Shown here: positions 34,070-43,360 of the stretch, piece by piece
How positions within the stretch are numbered: the stretch's first letter is position 1
Layout: each line of letters begins with the position of its first letter
Source of the DNA: Gluconobacter aidae
GTDB taxonomy: Bacteria; Pseudomonadota; Alphaproteobacteria; Acetobacterales; Acetobacteraceae
Length of the DNA: 64,000 nucleotides
NCBI RefSeq assembly: GCF_009547075.1
Contig: NZ_WIPH01000012.1
Location: forward strand, 1 to 64,000
Direction: 5' to 3'
Program-made: the position numbers and the translations under genes
The notes under the pieces: model-generated
What the model was told of the DNA's origin: nothing
Seen by the model: the letters and a program-made list of their open reading frames with translations, nothing else
Databases searched by the model: none

Positions 34070-34998
34070 GCAGAGCGTGCTCCAAGTTCATCGCGCGTGA
34101 ATCGGAAACCCACGTTGCAGAATTCACAGTTCATCGTGATGGCGCCATTTTCGACCATGTGGTCGAGGTCGTCATCGGGGAATGTTTCCAGAACGGATGC
34201 GAGCCTTGCCCGGTTGCATCGACAGCCATAGGCCAGCGCGCGCGGAGTGCCCAGACGGACATCCAGCGTACCAAAAAGCCGATGGATCAGCCGTTCGTTC
34301 GACAGGTCCGGATCAAGAATTTCCTGCTCCGTCACCGTCTCGGCCAGTGTGCAGGCGGTTTCCCACGCATCTTCGTCCTGTTCGGTGGTCTCGATGCCGC
34401 CTTCGGCCGCAATCCGCTCCAGAACCAGTGCACCGGCCTTCCATCCATCCGCTGATTTCGTACAGAACAGCCGGATCCAGCAGTCGTGCTGCTCGCTGGT
34501 CTGGAAGTAGTTCATCGCCATATCGGCGAGCGTCGTGCCCGTCAGGTCCACGATGCCCTGATGCCGGTCCATATCCGGCCCCTGATCGATGGTGAACGCC
34601 ATATAGCCGTCACCCAGAAGCTCCTTGGCGGTTCCGGGCAGTGCATCGCGATCGGCATCTTCACGCAGACGCGCGAAAAACCGCAGATCCCCGCTATCCG
34701 TCGCATCCGCCACCAGCATGGAAACCGGCCCATCGCCCTTGACCTGAAGGGAAAAGGCCCCTTTGAACTTCAGGGCCGAAACCATGGCGGCTACGAGTGC
34801 CAGAGCCTCGCCGCCAAGCCGGGAGACGGCATCGGGATTGTCGTGACGCGACAGGACGGCGTCTGCCAGTGGTCCGAGCCGCACCAGACGGCCCCGGACG
34901 GGCGAGCGTTCCAGATAGAACGGCATGACACCGCCCGAAACGACCATGTTCGGAACTTCAGGACGGTTCGTATCAAGAAAGGGGGGAGTATCCATCAA
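34066..34998 (-). CDS. hslO: Redox-regulated chaperone Hsp33
   Basis: The 310-residue protein has the Hsp33 core (residues 30-240) and the C-terminal zinc switch: CRCN and CEFCNVGF supply the four conserved cysteines. On oxidation the zinc is released and the chaperone binds unfolding proteins, useful in an oxidative lifestyle. The gene follows argF with an ATGA overlap (34995-34998). Confidence 0.93.
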   Translation of the reverse strand: MMDTPPFLDTNRPEVPNMVVSGGVMPFYLERSPVRGRLVRLGPLADAVLSRHDNPDAVSRLGGEALALVAAMVSALKFKGAFSLQVKGDGPVSMLVADATDSGDLRFFARLREDADRDALPGTAKELLGDGYMAFTIDQGPDMDRHQGIVDLTGTTLADMAMNYFQTSEQHDCWIRLFCTKSADGWKAGALVLERIAAEGGIETTEQDEDAWETACTLAETVTEQEILDPDLSNERLIHRLFGTLDVRLGTPRALAYGCRCNRARLASVLETFPDDDLDHMVENGAITMNCEFCNVGFRFTRDELGARSA

Positions 34999-35944
34999 CC
35001 GTTTTCTTTCCCGAGAGCCCAGAGTAGCAGGCCCTTCTGCGTGTGCAGGCGGTTTTCCGCCTCATCGAAGACAACGGACGCCGGGCCTTCAAAGACCTCT
35101 GGCGTCACTTCTTCCCCGATATGGGCAGGCAGGCAGTGCATGAACAGGGCATCGGTCGCCGCTCTTGCCATCAGCGCCGTATCGACCTGATAGGGCTGGA
35201 ACACCTTGAGGCGCGTTTCACGGTCTTTGTCACCCATGCTGACCCAGGTATCCGTCAGGACTGCATCAGCCCCGGCCACGGCTTCCGCAGGGTCACGGAA
35301 AACCTCGATCGTCGCGCCATGAGCTTGCGCCCACGCCACGGCTTCGGGATTGGGGGCGAAACCTGCCGGCGTTGCGAGGCGGACATTGAAGCCCAGCAGG
35401 GCCGCACCCTCCATCAGAGACGTGGCGACATTGTTACCGTCTCCGATCCAGGCCAGCGTTTTGCCGCGGATCGGCCCGCGATGTTCCTCGAACGTCAGGA
35501 CATCCGCCAGAATCTGGATCGGATGGGAGATGGGCGTCAGGCCGTTGATGACCGGAACCGAACTCCACTTCGCCAGTTCGCGCAGATTGGCGTCATTCCC
35601 GGTCCGCAGCACGATCACGTCCAGAAAACGCGACAGAACACGGGCTGTATCCGCCACTGTCTCGCCTCTGCCAAGCTGCATGTCGCCTGGTGAAAGTACG
35701 GAAACGGACCCGCCGAGCTGCCCCATCCCCACCTCGAACGACACTCGGGTGCGTGTCGAAGGCTGGGCAAGAATCAGGCCGAGACTGCGGCCTTCCAGTG
35801 GCCGGGCCGGATGCAGCGGTCGCTGGCGGCCGTTCTGCATGGCCTTGACCTTCGCGGAAAGGTCGATGATCTGCCGGATGACCTCGGGACTGAAATCGCG
35901 CAGATCAAGGAAATGTCTCGGAGTCAGGGTCGCTGCTGTCTTGC

Positions 35945-35948
<4 letters not shown>
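34995..35948 (-). CDS. argF: Ornithine carbamoyltransferase
   Basis: The 317-residue enzyme joins carbamoyl phosphate and ornithine to citrulline in arginine synthesis. The carbamoyl-phosphate motif STRTRVSFE and the ornithine-side HCLPAH motif are present, and DTWVSMGD lies near residue 225. It begins with an ATGA overlap at the argD stop and ends overlapping hslO, so the three genes form one transcript. Anabolic role is inferred from the argD neighbour. Confidence 0.96.
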
Positions 35949-37141
<1,193 letters not shown>

Positions 37142-37192
37142 GATGGATCTCTGAATATCTGGTTGAAAACGAAACGGTTGATGCGGAATCGC

Positions 37193-37222
37193 AAAACCCT
37201 GCCCCGGTTGCCCGGAGCAGGG
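37193..37222 (-). terminator. Terminator of the D-aminopeptidase gene
   Basis: On the minus strand CCCTGC with inner CCGG pairs and GCAGGG form a stem followed by TTTTGC, about 90 bp after the D-aminopeptidase stop and just before argD. Confidence 0.5.
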
Positions 37223-37309
37223 CTTCAAATTCCGCCAGCGCATAGTGAAGGGCAGAACGGGGTTCCGTCAAACCCCGGCGTGCCGGAATGTGGCGGTCAA
37301 CCCGGCAGA

Positions 37310-38887
37310 TCAGACCCGCTGATACAGCAGATCCCGCGCCAGCCAGCACCCGACCCGCACCGCCGTCACGCTCCCGCCCTGCCGCTCGAACGCCAGGGTC
37401 CAGTCTCCGGGGGCTGTGTGATCGAGGGCGCGCGGGCAGGGCAGAACCCACACATCCTTTGCCAGACGCTGGAGCATTTCCATCCGGCCATCGCCCAGGA
37501 TTCCCGAAAAACCGCCATAAACCACGCCACCCGCCAGTGTGACGGTGACTTCGGCCTCGTCCAGTTCCTCGCAGCGATAGACCCCTGCCAGTTCGGCAAT
37601 ATCCTCGCCGGGCGTCTCGTCGCAGCGCATGAGGAGGTCCGTCCGGTTTTCGCCCGGCCGTTCCACCACGACTTCCGGCCCTTCCGCGGTCTCCTGCGCC
37701 TTCACGACGACCGATCCCGCTTCAGCCCGCGTTGCCGAAATCCCTTCCAGAAGCTCCGGCACCATCAGATAGCGCAGCTTTGCCCCGCCCGGTGCGGGTT
37801 CGATTCGGGCCGACAGCCCCGTCTCCCGCTCCAGATAGGTCCCATACAGCGCCGTCGGAGGCTGCGTGCTGCGGTCCGGCTCGTATGGAACGCCCAGAGC
37901 CGCTGCCAGAATCTGCGCCGCCGCAACCTGTGCCGCGTTCATGTGATTGAACATCACCACGACCGACAGGCGCTCGGACGCCATGTGCAGCCGATGGGAC
38001 CGCCAGCCTCGCAACGCACCACCATGCATCGTCACGTCCCGTCCGAACATCGTGCTGCGTTGCAGTCCGAATCCATAAGGCGCGGCCTGACCGTCACTGA
38101 ACGTCACCGGTGCGGTCAGACGCTGGTACAGACTGTCCGGCGCGTCGCGTGTGGCATCAATGAACCGCTCCCAGGCGATCATGTCGTCCAGAGACGCCCC
38201 AAGTCCGGCATCCCCCGTCCAGATGACATTGTTGACCGCTGGACGGAAGCCGCTCTCCACGGTTCCTTCATAGCCGACCGTTCCATCCGGCATGGCGCGC
38301 GTATCGGCGGCCAGAATGGCGCGTTCCATGCCAACCGGATTGAAAATGGATGTCTGGAGCAACTCGGCGAAGCTGCGTTCCGTCCGGTCCTGAAGAATGT
38401 CGGAAATCAGCCGGAAATTCTGGTTTACATAGGAATAGGACGTGCCGGGCTGAAACTGGAGCGTCCGCGTTCCTTCAATAACGCGCCGGGCCTCGCGGTC
38501 TCCGAAATCCCCTTCGATAGGCGCGCCATGCAGCATCGCCACGGCCCAGTAGTCCCGAAGCCCTGACTGGTTATGCGCCAGATGCAGCATCCCCGGCGAA
38601 GGTTCGTCGAGCTGCGGCAGACGTGCATCCACATCCGTGTCCAGCTCCGACGGATCGTCATACAGATCCAGCAGCGTCCCACAGGTGAACTGCTTGGTGA
38701 TGGAGCACATGCGGAACAGTGTGGACGGCGTGAACGGAATGCGGCGCTCCACATTCGCATAGCCCCAGCCATGCCGGACCAGAACCTCGCCGTCCTTCAG
38801 AACGGCCACAGCCCCGCCGGGGCCGGGAAAGCGGGCAGGGAGGGCGGAGACGGCCGCTTCAAGACGGGTAGAAAGTGAATCGCTCAT
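37310..38887 (-). CDS. dap: D-aminopeptidase (serine beta-lactamase-like fold)
   Basis: The 525-residue enzyme belongs to the penicillin-recognising serine hydrolases. The catalytic SITK (SxxK) lies near residue 61 and YSYVNQNF (YxN) about 90 residues later; the C-terminal two beta domains are those of Ochrobactrum-type D-aminopeptidase. It releases D-amino acids from the N-terminus of peptides. No signal peptide is evident, so cytoplasmic action is likely. It is a single gene, divergent from recX. Confidence 0.85.
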   Translation of the reverse strand: MSDSLSTRLEAAVSALPARFPGPGGAVAVLKDGEVLVRHGWGYANVERRIPFTPSTLFRMCSITKQFTCGTLLDLYDDPSELDTDVDARLPQLDEPSPGMLHLAHNQSGLRDYWAVAMLHGAPIEGDFGDREARRVIEGTRTLQFQPGTSYSYVNQNFRLISDILQDRTERSFAELLQTSIFNPVGMERAILAADTRAMPDGTVGYEGTVESGFRPAVNNVIWTGDAGLGASLDDMIAWERFIDATRDAPDSLYQRLTAPVTFSDGQAAPYGFGLQRSTMFGRDVTMHGGALRGWRSHRLHMASERLSVVVMFNHMNAAQVAAAQILAAALGVPYEPDRSTQPPTALYGTYLERETGLSARIEPAPGGAKLRYLMVPELLEGISATRAEAGSVVVKAQETAEGPEVVVERPGENRTDLLMRCDETPGEDIAELAGVYRCEELDEAEVTVTLAGGVVYGGFSGILGDGRMEMLQRLAKDVWVLPCPRALDHTAPGDWTLAFERQGGSVTAVRVGCWLARDLLYQRV

Positions 38888-38952
38888 GGATGGAATGATG
38901 GCTCCAGACCGTCTTGCCGTAAATGCCTTTCACCCGGCATAATTGTCCCATC

Positions 38953-39567
38953 ATGGAGGACAGCCCCGCCCCGCCCCCCGTTCCGGATGCCGCGTCCCTG
39001 CGTGAGGCCGCTCTGGCGCATCTCGCCCGCTTCGCCACGACCGAACAGGGTCTGCGTCAGATGCTGGACCGTCGCCTGCGCCGCTGGGGCGTGCGTGCGT
39101 CGCACGCCGGTCTGCCGAACGAAGATATCGAATCCGCCATCGCTGGCCTCCGTCCCGCCATAGACGGAATCGTCGCGTCCATGACCGATCTGGGCGCCGT
39201 GGATGACGCAGGGTTTGCCCGCAGCCGTGCCACCAGTCTGACCCGCACCGGTCGCTCCCGGCGCGCGGTGGAAGCGCATCTCGCCAACAAGGGCATCGAT
39301 CAGGAGACTGTCCGCGACGCCCTCAACGACTCGCTGGGCGAACGCTCGGACAGCGGCGCGCGTGAAGCGGAACTCGCTGCCGCCCTCGTTCTGGCCCGCA
39401 AGCGCCGCCTCGGCCCGTTCCAGCGACCCGACCGGGAGGAAGAAGATCCTCTCAAGGCCATGGGTGTTTTCGCCCGTAATGGTTTTTCCCGCGATGTCGC
39501 GCAGAGCGTGCTCGACATGGACCTCGACGAGGCGGAAGACCGTATCATCGCGTTCCGGAGTCTGTGA
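38953..39567 (+). CDS. recX: Regulatory protein RecX
   Basis: The 204-residue protein has three RecX helical repeats (LREAALAHLARFATTEQGLR, then VDDAGFARSRATSLTRTGRS, and the end NGFSRDVAQSVLDMD). It binds the RecA filament groove and limits RecA activity. ATG at 38953 is preferred; ATG at 38923 would add ten residues, and neither has a good ribosome site. recA is not adjacent. The stop overlaps the start region of the CHAP gene. Confidence 0.85.
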   Translation: MEDSPAPPPVPDAASLREAALAHLARFATTEQGLRQMLDRRLRRWGVRASHAGLPNEDIESAIAGLRPAIDGIVASMTDLGAVDDAGFARSRATSLTRTGRSRRAVEAHLANKGIDQETVRDALNDSLGERSDSGAREAELAAALVLARKRRLGPFQRPDREEEDPLKAMGVFARNGFSRDVAQSVLDMDLDEAEDRIIAFRSL

Positions 39568-39569
39568 GC

Positions 39570-40046
39570 ATGACATCCCGCTTCCTGCCGCTCGGTCTTC
39601 TCGTGATGCTCGCGGCCTGCGGCAACCGCTATGAATACAGCCGCGCCAGCTTCAACGGCCCGCTGCAATGCGCGCCCTATGCCCGTGAACGCACCGGCCT
39701 GAAACTGAGCGGAAGCGCGGCTTCATGGTGGGGGCAGTCCAGCGGACGCTATGCCCATACCCATACGCCCCGCCCTGGAGAAGTGCTGGTTTTCCGCGCC
39801 ACGTCCCGTGTTCCCAGTGGCCATGTCTCCATCGTGCGCCGACAGGTTTCAGACCGCACGATCCTCGTCGATCACGCCAACTGGGAGCCGGGCCGCATCG
39901 ACCACGCCGTGCCTGTGACGGATGTCTCCGCCCGCAATGACTGGACGCTGGTGCGGGTCTGGTGGGCGCCGGTTCATGGTCTGGGAAAGCGCGCTTACCC
40001 GACCTATGGCTTCATTTCATCGCATGACAGTGACGACGCTTCCTGA
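39570..40046 (+). CDS. CHAP-domain lipoprotein (probable murein hydrolase)
   Basis: The 158-residue protein has a lipobox (MLAACG, Cys near residue 18) and a CHAP domain: the catalytic Cys in LQCAPYARERTG, SASWWGQ and His in VPSGHVSIVRRQV, with VDHANWEPG completing the triad region. Such proteins cut peptide cross-links of murein in the periplasm. GTG at 39564 could add two residues. It overlaps the recX stop and probably shares its transcript. Confidence 0.75.
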   Translation: MTSRFLPLGLLVMLAACGNRYEYSRASFNGPLQCAPYARERTGLKLSGSAASWWGQSSGRYAHTHTPRPGEVLVFRATSRVPSGHVSIVRRQVSDRTILVDHANWEPGRIDHAVPVTDVSARNDWTLVRVWWAPVHGLGKRAYPTYGFISSHDSDDAS

Positions 40047-40116
40047 GAGGAATGCTTGCACAATCGGCCAAGCCTTGCCACATGATGGGTGCCTTGGCTT
40101 TTCGGAGTAATACATT

Positions 40117-40371
40117 ATGGGCAGCATGAGCCCCGTTCACTGGCTGATCCTGGCGGTCGTCCTGCTCGTCGTGTTTGGCGGCGGCGGCAAGATCAGCGGC
40201 CTGATGGGAGATTTCGCGAAGGGCATCAAGTCCTTCAAGAAGAACATGGCCGACGATGAATCCATGACCACGACGGACGCCCCGCAGGCGCCGGGTCATA
40301 TTTCTCCGCCGAACCAGAATCCCGGCTACAGCCAGACGACCAGCAGCGAAACGCATCGCAACCAGGCCTGA
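40117..40371 (+). CDS. tatA: Twin-arginine translocase subunit TatA
   Basis: The 84-residue protein has one N-terminal membrane helix ([20 protein letters not shown], residues 8-27) and an amphipathic helix with [13 protein letters not shown], the TatA layout, followed by a flexible tail. It forms the pore for folded proteins such as the gnd enzyme. tatB and tatC are not in the window. Its stop overlaps the mtnB start (TGATG), an odd coupling with methionine salvage. Confidence 0.9.
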   Translation: MGSMSPVHWLILAVVLLVVFGGGGKISGLMGDFAKGIKSFKKNMADDESMTTTDAPQAPGHISPPNQNPGYSQTTSSETHRNQA

Positions 40372-40997
40372 TGCAGACCCTCAAGGTTGATGAAAACTGG
40401 GGCAATGCCTGCCGCCAGATCGTGCAGGCCGGCCAGAGAATGGACCAGCGCGGCTGGGTTCCGGCAACGGCTGGAAACCTCTCCTGCCGCCTGCCGGATG
40501 GCCGGATCGCGATCACCCGCTCGGGTGGTCACAAAGGCTTCCTGACGGATAGCGACGTCATCGAGATCACGCCGGATGGCGTGCCGGTCGATCCCGCCAG
40601 CCGCGCCAGCGCGGAAACGCTGCTGCACACACAGCTTTACGCCCATGATCCCGCGATCGGGGCCGTGCTGCATGGCCATTCCGTCGCCGCGACCATCCTC
40701 TCCATGGATGAGCCGTCCGACGCGATCACGCTGGCGGGCTATGAAGTCCTCAAGGTCTTCGAAGGCCAGACGACCCATGACACGAGTCTGGACCTGCCCC
40801 TGTTCCACAACGATCAGGATATCGCGCGTCTGGCCACGGTCGTCGCGCCCAAGCTCGCGGACATGCGCCTCGGCTATCTGATCCGTGGCCACGGTGTTTA
40901 TGTCTGGGGCAGGGACATGTTCACGGCTCTGGCGCGCCTCGAAGGGCTTGAGTTCCTGCTGGCCTGCGAACTCGCCCGTTTGCAGAAGAAAGCCTGA
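40371..40997 (+). CDS. mtnB: Methylthioribulose-1-phosphate dehydratase
   Basis: The 208-residue class-II aldolase-like zinc enzyme acts in the methionine salvage pathway, making diketo-methylthiopentenyl phosphate. Motifs ATAGNLSCRLPDGRIAIT and the zinc histidines in LHGHSVAATILS, with HGVYVWG, are visible. It begins the mtnB-mtnD-mtnC group and is coupled to tatA. mtnA and mtnP are not in this window. Confidence 0.92.
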   Translation: MQTLKVDENWGNACRQIVQAGQRMDQRGWVPATAGNLSCRLPDGRIAITRSGGHKGFLTDSDVIEITPDGVPVDPASRASAETLLHTQLYAHDPAIGAVLHGHSVAATILSMDEPSDAITLAGYEVLKVFEGQTTHDTSLDLPLFHNDQDIARLATVVAPKLADMRLGYLIRGHGVYVWGRDMFTALARLEGLEFLLACELARLQKKA

Positions 40998-40999
40998 CC

Positions 41000-41545
41000 A
41001 TGAGCCGCCTGACCGTCTATCGCGACGATACCCCGGACATGATCCTGCTGGACGTCACCACGCCCGGCGAGATCGCGGAGACCCTGCGCCCGCACAATAT
41101 CCGCTTTGACCGCTGGTCAGCGCCCGTCACACCAGCCCCCGACGCCCCGGCGGAAGAGGTTCTGGAAGCCTATCGCCCCTATCTCGACACGCTGATGGGC
41201 GAGACTGGCGCGGGAAGTGCGGACGTGGTGCGAATCAACGCGTCTACGCCGAACCTTCCGGAACTCCGGAAAAAATTTCTCTCCGAACATACCCATAGCG
41301 AAGACGAAGTCCGCTTCTTCGTGCACGGGCAGGGCGCGTTCGTCCTGCATATCCGCGGGCGCGTCTATTCCGTCCTGTGCACGCAAGGGGACCTGATCTC
41401 CGTGCCTGCAGGCATCCCGCACTGGTTCGACGCCGGGCCGAATCCGGACGTAGTGGCCCTGCGCGTCTTCACCGACACGACCGGCTGGATCGCGCAATAT
41501 ACCGGCGATGACATCGCCAACCGCTTTCCCGCCGAAGTTCTCTGA
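41000..41545 (+). CDS. mtnD: Acireductone dioxygenase
   Basis: The 181-residue cupin oxidises the acireductone of methionine salvage; the product depends on the metal (Fe: keto-acid and formate; Ni: off-path products with CO). Metal ligands are the HTHSEDEVRFF motif (His, His, Glu) and HWF further on (GIPHWF). It starts two bases after mtnB. Confidence 0.93.
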   Translation: MSRLTVYRDDTPDMILLDVTTPGEIAETLRPHNIRFDRWSAPVTPAPDAPAEEVLEAYRPYLDTLMGETGAGSADVVRINASTPNLPELRKKFLSEHTHSEDEVRFFVHGQGAFVLHIRGRVYSVLCTQGDLISVPAGIPHWFDAGPNPDVVALRVFTDTTGWIAQYTGDDIANRFPAEVL

Positions 41546-41554
41546 AAGTCCCCC

Positions 41555-42238
41555 ATGATCCGTCTCGTCCTGCTTGATATCGAGGGCACAACCCTGCCGA
41601 TCTCTTTCGTGCGGGACGTCATGTTCCCCTATGCCGCGAAAGCTCTTCCGGCCCTGATACAGGACTACACGAACCCGACGGTCGTGGCGGCGCGGGCGGA
41701 TATCGTCATGGAATATCCGGGACAGGACCCATTGAAAGTCTGCCAGGACTGGATGAAGGCGGACGTGAAGGCAGCCCCCCTCAAGACGCTTCAGGGTCTG
41801 ACCTGGCGTCAGGGGTTCGAGGACGGCACCCTTCAGGCCGATCTGTATCCGGATGTCCCGCCCGTCCTGAAGGCATGGTCGAAAGGCGGCCTGCGTCTGG
41901 CCGTCTATTCCTCCGGCTCCATCCCGTCGCAGAAACTGCTCTACGGCCATACGGCACAAGGCGATCTGACGCCTCTGTTCGAAGACTTCTTCGATCTTTC
42001 GACCGGCGGGAAAAAAGACGCGGCATCCTACGAAAAGATCACCGCCACCGTTGGCCTGCCCGCAGACGAAATCCTGTTCCTGTCCGATATTGGCGCAGAG
42101 CTGGATGCGGCCCGGAAGGCAGGCATGAGCGTCTGCCAGCTCGTTCGTGAACAGGACGGCACCGTCCCGCGTCCGGGTGTCGCACAGGCGCCGGATCTGA
42201 ACGCCGTTTCCAGCCAGTTCGGCCTGCCTGTCGCATGA
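41555..42238 (+). CDS. mtnC: Enolase-phosphatase (methionine salvage)
   Basis: The 227-residue HAD-family enzyme carries out enolisation and dephosphorylation before MtnD. The nucleophile motif is LDIEGTTLPISFVRDVMFPY (Asp8 nucleophile), followed by VYSSGS and GGKKDAASYEKI. The ATG is nine bases after mtnD, and the stop overlaps ribF (ATGA). Confidence 0.93.
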   Translation: MIRLVLLDIEGTTLPISFVRDVMFPYAAKALPALIQDYTNPTVVAARADIVMEYPGQDPLKVCQDWMKADVKAAPLKTLQGLTWRQGFEDGTLQADLYPDVPPVLKAWSKGGLRLAVYSSGSIPSQKLLYGHTAQGDLTPLFEDFFDLSTGGKKDAASYEKITATVGLPADEILFLSDIGAELDAARKAGMSVCQLVREQDGTVPRPGVAQAPDLNAVSSQFGLPVA

Positions 42239-43158
42239 TACTGCATACGGACTGGCGCAATATCCCTGCCTCCGCCCGCAATACGGTGGCAGCGCTTGGC
42301 AATTTCGACGGGGTACATCGTGGCCATGTGCATCTCCTCGAAACATTGCGGATGGCACGGCCCGATCATCCCCTGTCGGTCGTGACCTTCGATCCGCACC
42401 CCCGCACGCTGTTCCGTCCGCAGGACCCGCCATTCCGCCTGATGCTGCCGGATGTCCGTGCCGCCGCCCTTGGCGCGCAGGGCGTTGAGCACGTCTTTCA
42501 GATTCCATTTGATGCGGAGTTCTCCCGTCTGAGCGCCGACCGGTTCGTGAACGATGTCCTTGCGAACGGTCTCGGTGTAGCGCATGTGGCCTGTGGCGCG
42601 GATTTCGCATTCGGTCATCGCCGTCACGGCAATATCGACCGTCTCGAAGAGCTTCTCACGCCGCATGGAATCGGCCTGAGTATCGTGCCCCAGCTTGCCG
42701 ATGAAGGCGGTCCGATTTCTTCCAGCCGCATCCGTCGCCTGCTTCAGGAAGGCTATCCCGAGCGCGCCGCTGAAGAACTCGGGCGCCCCTGGAGCATCAC
42801 GGGTCCCGTCATGCACGGCGACCAGCGCGGGCGTCTTCTCGGTTTCCCGACCGCCAATATCCCTCTGACGCAGCATCTCGAACCCGCGCGCGGCGTCTAT
42901 GCCGCCCGCGTCACGCTGCCTGATGGTCGCATTATTCCCGGCGTCGCCAATATCGGCCGACGTCCCACCATCAATGACGGTCAGGAAAGCCGGCTCGAAG
43001 TCCATCTCTTCGACTTCAACGAAGACCTGTACGGCCAGACCCTCAGTGTTGCCCTGATCGCGCTGCTGCGTGACGAAAAGAAGTTTTCCGGTCTGGATGC
43101 GCTCAAGGCCCAGATCGCCTGCGATGCTGCACAGGCCCGGAGCATTCTGGGCGCCTGA
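42235..43158 (+). CDS. ribF: Bifunctional riboflavin kinase / FAD synthetase
   Basis: The 307-residue protein makes FMN and FAD. The N-terminal nucleotidyltransferase has LGNFDGVHRGHVHLLE and ISSSRIRRLL (ISSTxIR-like). The C-terminal kinase has GPVMHGDQRGRLLGFPTANI and the ending of the RFK fold. It overlaps mtnC and is followed by a strong terminator at 43186, so it ends the tatA-mtnBDC-ribF transcript. FAD supply suits the many flavoprotein dehydrogenases. Confidence 0.94.
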   Translation: MILHTDWRNIPASARNTVAALGNFDGVHRGHVHLLETLRMARPDHPLSVVTFDPHPRTLFRPQDPPFRLMLPDVRAAALGAQGVEHVFQIPFDAEFSRLSADRFVNDVLANGLGVAHVACGADFAFGHRRHGNIDRLEELLTPHGIGLSIVPQLADEGGPISSSRIRRLLQEGYPERAAEELGRPWSITGPVMHGDQRGRLLGFPTANIPLTQHLEPARGVYAARVTLPDGRIIPGVANIGRRPTINDGQESRLEVHLFDFNEDLYGQTLSVALIALLRDEKKFSGLDALKAQIACDAAQARSILGA

Positions 43159-43185
43159 CGCCTTAGTGGATCTCAATTTATCAGG

Positions 43186-43217
43186 CCCCTTTTCCGCTTC
43201 GGGAAAAGGGGTTTTTT
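43186..43217 (+). terminator. Rho-independent terminator after ribF
   Basis: CCCCTTTTCC, a GCTTCG loop and GGAAAAGGGG make a 10-bp stem followed by TTTTTTC. A clear terminator for the mtn-ribF operon. Confidence 0.85.
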
Positions 43218-43263
43218 CTACGTGTCGTTCTGTGTCATTTAAGCCACAACTTAACATGGAGAA

Positions 43264-43311
43264 TGAGAATCTTTCTCAATCTTCCTGAAATAGTATTGAG
43301 AATTATTCGCA
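43264..43311 (+). promoter_or_regulatory. Two Fur-like dyads upstream of the TonB receptor
   Basis: TGAGAA-TCT-TTCTCA at 43264-43278 is a perfect dyad; TGAGAA-TTA-TTCGCA at 43297-43311 has one mismatch. Centres are 33 bp apart, about three turns. They resemble ferric-uptake regulator sites and lie 50-97 bp before the receptor start, suggesting iron repression. No test was run. Confidence 0.6.
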
Positions 43312-43360
43312 TTAACCCTTTAAGGGCAGCATCAGTTTTCGTTTGCAGGATCATGATCTG

